From the NCBI RefSeq assembly GCF_900115635.1, contig NZ_FOXE01000002.1, forward strand, positions 1-64,000: DNA of 64,000 bases, read 5' to 3'. This DNA is from Oscillibacter sp. PC13 (GTDB lineage Bacteria; Bacillota; Clostridia; Oscillospirales; Oscillospiraceae). This document shows, in pieces, positions 26,182-36,500 of the stretch. Position numbers and translations under genes: made by a program. The notes below the pieces were generated by a model. The model saw only the letters and a list, made by a program, of their open reading frames with translations. It was not told the DNA's origin and searched no databases. Every line of letters starts with the position of its first letter. The stretch's first letter is position 1.

Positions 26182-29100
26182 TTAAAGGTTCTCCTCTTTC
26201 CGCTTCTTTCCGGAAATAGACATCCATACCAGTCCAATGCCGGACGCCGCGGCAGCCAGAATCCAAGCTGCAGAGGTATCGCCGGTCTTGGCAGGATCAG
26301 CGGTCTTTTCAGCCAGGGGCACCTTTGGTTCCTCCAGCGTCTCCATGGGCTGCTCAGGCTGTGCGGGGATTGCCGGGAGAATCGGTGTATCCGTAGTGGG
26401 GGTCTCAGGATCCGTGATCACGGTGTGGGGTCCCTCGTTAGGGCCATAGCCCTCGTCATCATCATTTCCAGTGTCCGGATCCTGCTTCCCTCCTTCCTCC
26501 TTCTTGCTGCCGGAGTACTCGTTAGTAAATTCAACCGCATCAGAGGTAATCACTGCGCTCAGCACGCCGTTCTGTGCCGTCACTTCCACCGTCACAGTAT
26601 GTTCGGAGGCGTCATAACTCCAGTCATCGCTGGTATTATCCTGCCGCTCATTGACCGTATAGGTATAGGTTCCAGGCACCGTGTAGGAAATTTCATCAAA
26701 GGCAAACTGGCCTGCGCCGCGGCGGGATGCGGTGTCAATCACCGCCCCGCTGCTGTCCTTCAATTCAAACGTAAAGGTCACAGTCGGAGTAGAACGGTTG
26801 CCGGTATTGTTTACCGTCTTTTGGCCGCCGATGATCACACTGTCGGGTGCCACTACAGTCGTGGTAACTTCCTTGGTGGAGGTGCCGCCCATGACAGCGG
26901 TATTTCCGATTACCGTGCCCACTGCTGTATCCGCTGCAACTGTGGCCTTCAGATGCAAAGAAACCGATTCGCCGGCAGGCACATCCACCGTCCAGGAAAC
27001 CGTATGCGTCTCCTCTTGATAGCTGCCGCCATTGTCTGCGCTGACAAAGGTCAGGTGGGCATTCAGTGCATCGGTAACCGTCAGATCTTCCGCATCTGCT
27101 TCACCGGTGTTGGAAACCGTAATGGTGTAGGTCAGATCGTCTCCGGTGTGTGCGCTGGCCTTGTCCACAGACTTCGTAAAGCCGGCTTCCGGGGCGATTA
27201 CGGGAACAGCTTTCCAGATGGCGTAGAGATCCTGATCCGTATCCATCACAATTTTTGCCGCTGTGCCTGCGGGGTAGTCAATTGTTCCATTGGGATCGGC
27301 ATCTGCATCCTTGTCCCATCCCATAAACCGGTAGCCGCTGCGGGTCGCGCCAAACAGCACATCCACTTCCGTACCCTCCGGGAATGCGCTGCCCTTTGGC
27401 ATATTCTCTACGGCAGCAGTGGTATTGGCGTGATACGTCAGGGTATAGAAGCTTGCACTCAGGTCATAAATGACGCCGTCTACATGAACATGGTCATGCT
27501 TGCAGCCGCCGCCGTACTTTACAACATACCACAGAACACCCTGGGTTTCCGGATCGAACGAAGGGATTGCGGACTTCAGTTCATCTGCAGCAGGCTCTTC
27601 CAAAATTACATCATAAACCGCCGTAAAGGTATCCTTCAGCTTTTCCCCGGTAGTGCCGGAGATATCACTGATGCCGTCCTTGGTGGCGTCCACGTAGATA
27701 CCGGTGCCGGCGATGGGACCTTTCACCTTGCCGTTCAGAACGCCATGGCCCGGCACATAGAAATCAGGAGAATACTGTGTATACCCATTCTCCATGGGAA
27801 TGATGTTTTTCGTAGTACGGACAAAATAGCAGGCCTCAACCGTCTGCGTCCACTGGGCATACAGTGTGGCGCCTGCCGTGGTCATGGTGTACACTGCACC
27901 GTCGGCATAGCTCTTGCCTTTGCCATCCGCCTGGGTATTCCAGCCGCTGAACACATAACCGTCCTTTGCAAAGGAGGCGTCCTTCTCTTGAATGCTGGCA
28001 ATGGACATGATGGCAGCAGATGTACCCTGGGTAATCTTCTGCGTCGCGGTGGGAACCGGAGCTGCGTCGTTGTTGGCGTTCAGGGTCAGTGTATATTCAG
28101 GAGCTGCAACCTTGATAAGGTAGTACTCTCTGCTGAAACCGAGTACCCGATTATACATCAGCACAAAGGACTTGCCCACAGCGGCCTGCGCAGCGGAAAC
28201 GGCAACTTCACTGTCCCAAGTTCCAGAGCAGTCCTCGTCATACTCATACACATCCACCATGCCGGAGACATACGTATGGCCCTTGCCGCCGAAATAGGGG
28301 TTGTTTGTGTCATTTTGGGCATCGGGATGATCCAGGTACCACTCCTGGCTGCTACCCTTGGGGACGTTTTCAATCTTTCGGGGCTCGCTTCCCGCCGTTA
28401 CGGTAACTGTGTGTGCCGCATCAAATTTGCTCTCGTCAATATCAGCAATGGCCGTGATATGGATGGGGCCAGTGGCATTCTTTACTGTGATGACGCCGGT
28501 GGAAGAATCGTAGTCATAGGAAAGAGCGCTTCCATTATCGCCCGTCACGCTGATTTCAGCGGGCAGCTTGTAATAATCTTTACTAAAGGTCTCCCACTTC
28601 TCGGGAACAGTTTCATTCACCAGTTCCAGCTGCACCGTGCAGGCGCCGTTTTCATCCGGCTCCACCACCAGATCTCCATTGGTCTCTTCTGTCTTGGTTT
28701 CAGCAGTCAGTGCCAGATGGTACAGGTCGCTGGTCACCAGATATGCGCCAATGACCGTAATTTCGAAGGATTCGCTTCTGTCTTCATAGTGGAAGCCTTC
28801 CAGCACTTGATAATCATGCTGAACTTCAATTTGAATTGTGGTGCCGGGCACGGAAAGCGCCTCGCCGGCCTTTTCCGTAGTAATCACGATGTCTCGGTTA
28901 TGTTTCAATGTAGCAGCATTGTTCTCACAATACTCCGCCCCCTGGGTAACCGTCCATGTGTGATCCTTGATGGGACTGCCCATTGTACCATGCAAGTTTA
29001 CGGTTTCATCCAGTTTTGCGATATAGTGGCTGCTCTGCTCAATATTTGCGGGTGCCTTCACCACCACATAGATGGAGAAGCTCTCCGCCTGGACTTCCAC

Positions 29101-30162
29101 TTCCTTGCCGCCATCGTTCCCGGTAACGGTCACGTCTACCGGCGTAGCCGTCAAAGTCTCGTCTTCATCCTCTTCCACATGGTAAACCTGCAGCGCCTCG
29201 TCCTCGGCCGCCGCCAGGGTGCTGTCCTCTGCCAGCTGGAATACCACGGAAACCTGATACCCCTCATAGGGCTGCACTTCATTGCCGTCCCCATCGCGGA
29301 AGGTAATGTCGAATGCCACCAGCTCCTCTGCCGCGTCCGTTCCAACGGCCTCTGCCACATGATCCAGTCTGCGGCTGGTAACCGGTGTAATTTCAAGTGT
29401 CGTGCCGACAGGGAATGCCTCCACAGGAGCATTCACGACCGCAGTCACATCCCCATAGGTCTTCTCGCCCTTGAGCTCTGTCTCGGGCTCCACTACCTGA
29501 ACCGTCCAGGCCTCCGCATAAGTGCCCGGGGCCATATCATTTTCCGTCTGGATGCTCTCCATGGTTCCCCCCTCGGGGGTCTCCTCCACATCGGGAGTCT
29601 CCTCCACATCAGGAGTCTCCTCCACGTCGGGAGTCTCCTCCACATCGGGAGTCTCCTCCACGTCGGGAGTCTCCTCTACATCGGGAGTCTCCTCTACATC
29701 GGGAGTCTCCTCTACATCGGGAGTCTCCTCCACATCGGGAGTCTCCTCCACGTCTGGGGTCTCCTCTACGTCTGGGGTCTCCTCTACATCCGGCTGCAAG
29801 CCATTCTCAGGAACCTCCACCTCGGGAATTACCTCAGGAGCAGGCTGCGGCACAGGCATGGGCTGTTCTTCCGCCACTTCGTATACATAGCGAACCTGTG
29901 CTTCACCAGCGCCAATGGCCGTTACCACGCCGTCTGCATCAACCAGCGCTACACGCTCGTCGCTGCTCTCCCAGTAACCGTCCTCCTCCGTTATCAAGGA
30001 CAGTTCTGTTGTCTCGCCCGTCATAAGTTCCCGTGTTCCGCGGGAAATTTCCGTGATATCGCCGTCTCCATCCTTTGCCAGTGCGTTTACCGGAAGCAGG
30101 CTCAAGGTCAGGACCAGAGCCATCCCAAGGGACATTACTCTTTTCTTCAAGTTTGCCATCAT
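26182..30162 (-). CDS. Large sortase-anchored surface protein with TPDVEE repeats
   Basis: A 1326-residue cell-wall protein. A signal peptide spans residues 1-29 (cut after ALA). A BIG2-like segment (about 40-92) precedes twelve copies of TPDVEE (about 123-195). A module of roughly 160 residues follows that is shared with the 4337-residue neighbour (VAFDITF-DGDGNEVQPYEG region). Two InlB-type repeats lie near 684-778 and 904-986 (GWNTQADG, LYAQW, LYAIW). A DUF11-type domain (about 988-1107) and an FctA/Spy0128-type isopeptide domain (about 1107-1210) come next. The protein ends with a Pro-rich stalk, the signal DPAKTGD, a helix and KKRK. ATG ATG at 30162 follows GGGGAG, which lies inside a predicted riboswitch-controlled hairpin. 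Likely an adhesin; the ligand is unknown. Confidence 0.9.
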   Translation of the reverse strand: MMANLKKRVMSLGMALVLTLSLLPVNALAKDGDGDITEISRGTRELMTGETTELSLITEEDGYWESSDERVALVDADGVVTAIGAGEAQVRYVYEVAEEQPMPVPQPAPEVIPEVEVPENGLQPDVEETPDVEETPDVEETPDVEETPDVEETPDVEETPDVEETPDVEETPDVEETPDVEETPDVEETPDVEETPEGGTMESIQTENDMAPGTYAEAWTVQVVEPETELKGEKTYGDVTAVVNAPVEAFPVGTTLEITPVTSRRLDHVAEAVGTDAAEELVAFDITFRDGDGNEVQPYEGYQVSVVFQLAEDSTLAAAEDEALQVYHVEEDEDETLTATPVDVTVTGNDGGKEVEVQAESFSIYVVVKAPANIEQSSHYIAKLDETVNLHGTMGSPIKDHTWTVTQGAEYCENNAATLKHNRDIVITTEKAGEALSVPGTTIQIEVQHDYQVLEGFHYEDRSESFEITVIGAYLVTSDLYHLALTAETKTEETNGDLVVEPDENGACTVQLELVNETVPEKWETFSKDYYKLPAEISVTGDNGSALSYDYDSSTGVITVKNATGPIHITAIADIDESKFDAAHTVTVTAGSEPRKIENVPKGSSQEWYLDHPDAQNDTNNPYFGGKGHTYVSGMVDVYEYDEDCSGTWDSEVAVSAAQAAVGKSFVLMYNRVLGFSREYYLIKVAAPEYTLTLNANNDAAPVPTATQKITQGTSAAIMSIASIQEKDASFAKDGYVFSGWNTQADGKGKSYADGAVYTMTTAGATLYAQWTQTVEACYFVRTTKNIIPMENGYTQYSPDFYVPGHGVLNGKVKGPIAGTGIYVDATKDGISDISGTTGEKLKDTFTAVYDVILEEPAADELKSAIPSFDPETQGVLWYVVKYGGGCKHDHVHVDGVIYDLSASFYTLTYHANTTAAVENMPKGSAFPEGTEVDVLFGATRSGYRFMGWDKDADADPNGTIDYPAGTAAKIVMDTDQDLYAIWKAVPVIAPEAGFTKSVDKASAHTGDDLTYTITVSNTGEADAEDLTVTDALNAHLTFVSADNGGSYQEETHTVSWTVDVPAGESVSLHLKATVAADTAVGTVIGNTAVMGGTSTKEVTTTVVAPDSVIIGGQKTVNNTGNRSTPTVTFTFELKDSSGAVIDTASRRGAGQFAFDEISYTVPGTYTYTVNERQDNTSDDWSYDASEHTVTVEVTAQNGVLSAVITSDAVEFTNEYSGSKKEEGGKQDPDTGNDDDEGYGPNEGPHTVITDPETPTTDTPILPAIPAQPEQPMETLEEPKVPLAEKTADPAKTGDTSAAWILAAAASGIGLVWMSISGKKRKEENL
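29577..29792 (-). repeat. Twelve 18-bp tandem repeats coding TPDVEE
   Basis: Twelve consecutive 18-bp units, differing at a few silent positions, encode TPDVEE in the surface protein at 26182-30162. Near-identical units make slippage and copy-number change likely. It is a coding repeat, not a CRISPR array. Confidence 0.9.
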
Positions 30163-30196
30163 TTCGTTCTCCCCTTCAAGTTTGGAAAATCGAAAT
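30161..30196 (-). promoter_or_regulatory. Predicted SD-sequestering hairpin of riboswitch 1
   Basis: Minus strand: ATTTCG-A-TTTTCC (30184-30196) can pair with GGGAGA-A-CGAAAT (30161-30173), which contains the Shine-Dalgarno GGGGAG and the first two bases of the ATG. ATTTC is also the 3' strand of aptamer stem P1, so the two structures exclude each other. Ligand-stabilised P1 should therefore free the ribosome site. Confidence 0.7.
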
Positions 30197-30288
30197 CCGT
30201 GGCAGCTGGGCTGGCATGGCGTTTTGCGCTTTAGCTCCCTAGCTTTGCGTCCCGTGGTTTCCCTACGGTTTGCCGTTTCAGTAATTTC
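30192..30288 (-). promoter_or_regulatory. Cyclic-di-GMP-I riboswitch (GEMM) aptamer 1
   Basis: Minus strand 5' to 3': P1 strand GAAAT (30284-30288), GGCAAACC (30267-30274), a stem closed by a GAAA tetraloop, GGGACGCAAAGC (30242-30253), a second stem, the GCCCAGCTGCC block, and P1 strand ATTTC (30192-30196). The GGCAAACC and GGGACGCAAAGC strings match the class I cyclic-di-GMP consensus, including the Vc2 aptamer. It ends 30 nt from the surface-protein start codon, leaving no room for a terminator. This points to translational control. Confidence 0.93.
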
Positions 30289-30319
30289 TTTTTGTTGACC
30301 TATCCGTTTTTACAAGCGC

Positions 30320-30353
30320 AGTATATCACGGTTCGGTTACAAAAATGGGTACA
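30320..30353 (-). promoter_or_regulatory. Promoter 1 with tandem TGTAACC-type heptamers
   Basis: Minus strand: TGTACCC (distal) and TGTAACC (proximal) are exactly 12 bp apart, then 9 bp, then -10 TATACT (30320-30325). No TTGACA-like -35 exists at the normal distance. The same layout occurs at 44279-44312. It lies just upstream of riboswitch 1. The remaining AT-rich stretch 30354-30480 shows nothing further. Confidence 0.75.
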
Positions 30354-30480
30354 TTTTCATTTTTTCCTTTCAAACATTTCCAAAAAATCAACCAATTTTT
30401 TATTGCAACATTTATACGAAATATATAATTTATTGCAAAAAGCGCATTTTCAAACATATTGTAACCTTCCCTTTAGGGCA

Positions 30481-30516
30481 AAACTGTGCCCCGGACAATT
30501 GTCCGGGGCACAGTTT
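30481..30516 (-). terminator. Terminator of the 4337-residue protein gene
   Basis: A perfect 36-bp palindrome (AAACTGTGCCCCGGACAA and complement) ends in TTTTG on the minus strand. It lies 46 bp after the stop codon and separates the giant gene from the next promoter. Confidence 0.85.
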
Positions 30517-30561
30517 AAAACTTGGTGCTAAGAAATATTTCTCTCTGCGTTGGGGTAGATG

Positions 30562-33500
30562 TTACTCAGCATTCTCGTCCTTCCGCTTTTTACCGGAGAG
30601 TGCCAGCCACACTAAGCCGATGCCGGATACGCCAGCTGCCAAAATCCACGCAGCCAAGTTATCGCCGGTCTTTGTGGGTTCGGTGTACTCGTCCTTGGGC
30701 GGCTCCTCGTCAGGGATTTCAATGGGCGGCTCCTCGTCGGGATACTCCTCCTTCGGCGGCTCCTCATCCGGAATTTCCTCCTCGGGATATCCATCGTCGC
30801 CATCATCGCCGTCGTCATAGCGGTTGGTAACCACAAAGCTGATGGTATCGCCGCTGACGCTGTCTCTCACGCTATAGCTCCAGTCACCACCCAGGCTCTT
30901 TTCGGTGACAGTGTAGGCAATGGCCTTTCCGCCATCATTCTTGTGGAAGCTTCCAAAGCTTGCCTTCCACTTTTCAATCTCTACATTGTCTGGCTCGCCA
31001 TCCAGTTTCACAGAGGCAACCCGGGTGCCATTGGCCAGCAGATACAGGGTCACTTCCTGCTTGGAACCGCTGGACCACTTCTTCTCCACATTCACGGTGA
31101 CCGTCTCCGGCTCGTGGGTATTGGTGATGGTGTTGCCGTCGTAACTTGGAACTTTGTAGCCAGGCACCGCGGTAATCACATCGCCCTTTTCGGGATCGCT
31201 GTTGAAGGGGATATACTCCTTTATGCCATTGTCCTTCTTTACGGTGTAACCGACTTCCTTCACAGACAGCTTATCAGGCTCGTCGTACTCATAACCGTCA
31301 TAGGAGAACTCGAAAGCGCCTCCGGTCACATCCTGTTCATCGATGACAGTGCTGCCGTAGAACAGCTGAACGCGGATGCTCTCAGGCCGCAGGCCGTCTG
31401 CATCACCGCCGTCGTCCCAGACCTTACTGCCGGTGACCTTGGTCAATTCCTCGGGCTTGGGGGGAGTATAGGTATAGGCATTCGTAACCGTCAGGTGGCT
31501 TTCCACGCCGACCACAATCCGAACCGTCTCGTCCTCCACTCCATTGGTCTTGTACTCGTAAGTGGTTCTGGGTGCGCCGAATTTCTCAATCGCCGCGTCC
31601 TTCTCACTTGCCGTGTAGGTTCCGGTGGGCAGGGTGATTGTGGTCTGCTCCGTGTCACCGATGGTCACACGGCCATTTCCACGCACCGTCACCGGGTACT
31701 CGGTCTTTGCATTGGTGGCATCATTGGTCAGCACGATGGTGAAGGGGTGCTCGGTATCCTCCGCCGCGCCCAGCAGGCCACTGACGATCTTCGTGATCTC
31801 CAGAGTGCCGGTGTCGTGCTCATACTTGTTGGTGACCGTCACGCCGGCGGAGATTGCGGTCTTGCTCTGGTCCTCCGTCAACGTCACTGTCTTCTGGGTG
31901 GAATCAAACACCGTGCCATCCGCGCCTTCGTAAGTGGGATAGCCGCTTACCATGTGATAGTCACCCACATGGGCAAAGTTGACGTCTGTGCCGATGCCGC
32001 TGCCGTTTTCGTTGAGAATCTCCTCGATCCGATAGGTACCGGCGGTCAGCCAGGATTCCTTGGAAGTGGAAATCGTGTAGGATCCAGTCTTGCCAACCAT
32101 GGGAACCGTCACAAGATACGGCGTGCTCTCGCCGTTCTTGTACACGTTGAACTTGTACTGCGGCAGCAGGGTAGCATTCTCCGTCTCTACGTTCTTGGTG
32201 ATGGTCAGCTGATAGTTGATGGGGGTGTTCTGCACCGGCAGCTGGCCATCTTCATTCAGAGCAGCCGGAGTCTCGCAGTCAGCGTCCGTGTAGATGGTGG
32301 CCACCGTCTTGTAATAGGTAACAAGCACATTTTCCACCCATGCGGGAGCGCCAACCTGAACGGTCTCCACCTTTACGTAACCGCGAACGGTGGTGCTGTC
32401 CAGGACAAATCCGGTGGGAGCTGCAGTTTCCCTGATCTCCCAGATACCTGTTTCCTCATGGGTGAAGCTCACCTGGGCCAGGCCCGTACCGGCAAGCGTC
32501 CCCTGATTGGTGGCCGCTGTCTTGGTGGGGACCGTACCCTCCGTCACCTGCTTCGTCAGGGTAAAGGTGGCATTGGCATTGAGAATGGGATCGTTGGGAG
32601 CGACACTGCTGACCTTCAGCAGGGAAATAAAGTCGTCTTCATGCTCCTCACGGGTCTCATAATCCACATCGGTGATGGGGTCATTGTACACGGTCAGCTG
32701 GCCGTGGGCCGGAACTTCTCCCGTTGCCTGGAAGTGATCGCCGTCCCAGCCGGTCTCCGCGGTGTCATCGCCCCTCACCAGTCCGACAAACCAGTGATAG
32801 ATGTCGTAGAAGAAGCCGTTGCTGTTCTTCTCCGTGCTCAAGGTAACATTGGGCTTCACAGCGTCAGCGCCATCAGGCTTTGCCACCGTGATCTTCCAGA
32901 TGGTTTCGTCTGCCGTGTATCCGGTAGGCGGCGTGGTCTCTTTCAGGTAGAAAACTCTGGAGGGATTTGCATCCAGCACGCTGTCGCTGAGAGTCACTGT
33001 GGTTTCGCCGTTGACATCTGTGGCCTCAGTGGTTGCGACCGGAGTACCATTGCAGTCAGCCGTGGTGTATACCTTGAAGATTGCACCAGGCAGTACCTTG
33101 TTGTGATCCGTTGTCTCGTCAGAGGAGAGCTTCAGGATATAGAAGGTCGCCTCATCCTGGGCACCGCCCTTTACATAGGTGTTGGTGAATGCCGCCGTGT
33201 TGTCGGCCGCAGTCCCCTCTGCCAGGGTAATGGATGCGTCATAGTTTCCAGTTGTGTCGTTCTTGACGCCGCCAGTAACACCCAGGCTGTAACCATCGAT
33301 TACAGCGTCCGCATACAGCTCAGTCACGGTGTAGTTCGCCGTGGCTCCAGCACCGTAGCCGTCGCTGGTGGGCAGGCCTGCAATGGTGAGGCTGCCGCTG
33401 CCCGTGATGGTCAACTCATTGGAAACGCCTGCAGCGTTGAAGGTCACGGTCTGGTTCGCGGTACCAGGTACAGAGCTGACCGCTGTATAGCTCTTGATCA

Positions 33501-36500
33501 AATCTGTGCCGGCAGGTGCAGTGATGATGAACTTAAACACATGGTTTGCTGCATCTGCTTCTGGTGCGGCAGTGTTGACAGCCGTTTTGCTGATGACCAG
33601 GCTGCCGACCTTCCGGCTGTTGTAAACGGTGATGGACTGTTCCGCCGCAGTGTTGAGAATCTCGTAATCCTTATTTGCACTGTCGGAATCCTTGCTGCCG
33701 GTCATGGCGTCGGCATCCGTGCTGATATAGTGTACTTTGTGCACTGTTTCACTGCCGGTCAGCTCGTAATCCACCACAATGGTCCAGGTGCTCTGGCTCT
33801 TGTTGTAACCAGAAGGAGGTGTGGTTTCCGTCAGGGTGTAGGTGCCGTTGGTCAGACCGTTGAAGGTGTATGCACCCAAGGTTGTGCCGCTCTTGCCGTC
33901 GCCGGTGGTGCCGGTTACAGCGCCGCCGCCCGCCTTTTCCAGTGTAAACACTGCGCCGGCCAGCATCTTGCTGCCGCCGTCCGTCTTGAGAACGGTGAGA
34001 CTTGCGGTTTCATCATCTTCATCCGGTGCGGGGTTGGGAGTGTACTCGTTCAAGACACCCGCCTTGTAATCGTTCTCTGCCGCTGTCGCGGTATCCGGAA
34101 CGAACTCTGCGTTTGTGGTGTCTGCAGTGTAGCCGCTGGGTGCGGTCACTTCCACCACCCGGTAGCTGTACGCAACGTTCTGGTTTTCCACATACAGGGG
34201 CAAATCGTTCCATGTCACAGCTTCCGTGACGCCGCCTTCGCCCAGAGTTTTGGTGTCTGCCTGGCCGCCGATTGTACCAGCGTTTGCCCACCCCGTGGTG
34301 CTGGTCTTGCGCTGCAGCTGGAAGGTCACGTCAGACAGGTTGGACGCGTTGGGATTGGTGTAGGTCTTGCCGCTGACGGTGGCTGTGTGGTCCCACGTCT
34401 TGGTGGCCGTAAAGTCACCGGTGGGCATTTCCATGCTGTAATACAGCTCCAGATACTGCGTGGTGCTGGCGGCATATGCCTGCTGATAGGTCACCGTGGT
34501 TTTACCCTCAGCGTTGGTCTTGGTCTCATTATAGGCATAGCTGTCATAGGTCTTATCGCTGTAAGTGCTGGCAGCGATGGACTCGCCGTAGTTCAGTGGG
34601 ATGTTGCTGACCGTGTCCGCCGTAACTTCCTCGTACACGCCGGTGGAATATCCGGTTTCCTTGAAGTACTTGACGCCGGCATCCAGTTTCTCCGCCGTCA
34701 CCTTCACGGTCACAGCCGCAGTGTCCGTCAAGCTGCTGACAGTCTCCGTTGCGGTATTGGTGAACGTAGCAGATACGTTGTTCACGGGAACCGTCACCAC
34801 ATAGTACAGATCCATGCTGTTGGTGATGGCCGTGCTGCTTACGGGAATACTTCCGGTCACGGTGGTGCCGTTGACCGTCACGCCGCTGGTGGGATAGACC
34901 ACCTCAAGCGCGGTCGCGTTGGGCGTGGTATCGGTCACGGTGAATTCCGCGCCGATGCCGCCGGTGACAGTGACCTTGAACAGGAAGCTTGCGGAGGTCA
35001 CATCCGCCGTGAAGTCCGTCTTGGTATAGCTGTCGTTCCAAGCGCCCGCCACAGTGTACTTGCTGTCAGCGGGATTCAGAGTGGTATCCGTGTAGACGCC
35101 CTGGTAGACCTGCTTGGTGATACCAGTAACAACGGGGCTGTTCTGTGCCGTGACGGTCAATGTCTTGGTCGTCTCGTCATAGCTTCCGTTGGAAGCGCCG
35201 GTTGCCGTACTGGTAAGCCAGTTCCAGAAATTCTTGAAAATGTTGCTGCCCGCTGCAGTTTCTTCCACCTTCACGAGACCGCCTTCCTGGATGGTCACGT
35301 TCCAGGTGGGTTCGCTGCCTGCCGTAATCGGCGCATAGCCGCTGGGAGTGGAAGTCTCCTTCAGGATATAGCTGCCTGCACCCAGATTGCCGAAGGTCAG
35401 CACGCCATTGGTGTTGCCGTCTGCAGCAGTATCGCCCTGGTTCACAATGGTGGTACCATCCGCCTTGTACAGCACGAAGTGGGCGCCGTTGATTCCGATG
35501 GTGCTGTCCTCACGATTCACCTTAAGAATCTTCAGGGTGGCATCGTCCTCGTTCAGGGACTTGTAATAGGTGTTGCTGACGGTGAAGGGACCGGTCTTGC
35601 CGACACCACTCTCGTTTGCGTACACCCAGACATGGGATACGGGTTTCTCTGTAGTTGTCGTATCCGTGATTTCTGTGCCGTCTCTGCTATAAATCACCCG
35701 GCCGTCGGTGCCGATGGTCTCATTGCCGATCTTGGTCTCTTCGACGGTGTAGGTGATCTCCTGCTGAGCTGCGTCGTACAGGGGCAGATCCCGGATAATC
35801 TGCGTCCAGTTATCAGCCGCAGTCAGCGTCAGCGTCCGAACAACTCTGGTGCCGTTCGCTTTGACAAGAACCGTCACGCTTGCGGGCATGTTGTCGACTT
35901 TGCTCGTATCCAACTGATTACCGTCGCTGTCTTTCCAACTCTTCGTCACGGTAATGCCAGATGCGTTCTGAGACTTGAAGTACGGGTTCTCCACACCCAC
36001 AGAAACATCGGTAAGGCCCATGTCTCCGGAAACGGGTGTTGTGCTTGGGGCATCGCTGCCGACGGTGTACTTAGCATCGCCGTAGGTGCCGCCGTCAGTA
36101 TTGGTTTTCCCGGATTCAGTCACAGAATATGCCGCGCCGTAGGGGATGCCAGTGATAACCAGCTGCTCGCTGCCAGTGCCGTTCCGCTTGCCTGCCAAGG
36201 TCACTAGATAGGTGGCGTCCGTCTTTCCAGCGTTGTCAATCGCGGTGCCGGTCACCTCGGTGGCGGGCGTGCTGCCCGCGCCAATGGTCACCGTAAAGGT
36301 GAAGTGATCATTTGCGTTGGGAGCGTAGCTGGTGGCGGTCGGCCAGGTCACGTTCTTGACCACCGTCAGGCTGTGCTGCTGGCGGTCATTTTTCACCGTG
36401 ATGGTCTGTCCGTCGATGACGTAGTCCTGATTCGCCGCAGTATCCTTGCTGCCGGTGATGCTGGTGATGGAGTAGTTCTGGGTCACCGTGATCTCGTTGT

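Noticed and set aside
29577-29792. Possible CRISPR array
   Set aside because: Units are 18 bp with no unique spacers and stay in frame coding TPDVEE. They are protein-coding tandem repeats.
30289-30561. A further small gene between the two surface-protein genes
   Set aside because: The stretch is AT-rich and fully explained by a terminator and the promoter of the smaller protein; no frame has a ribosome site.
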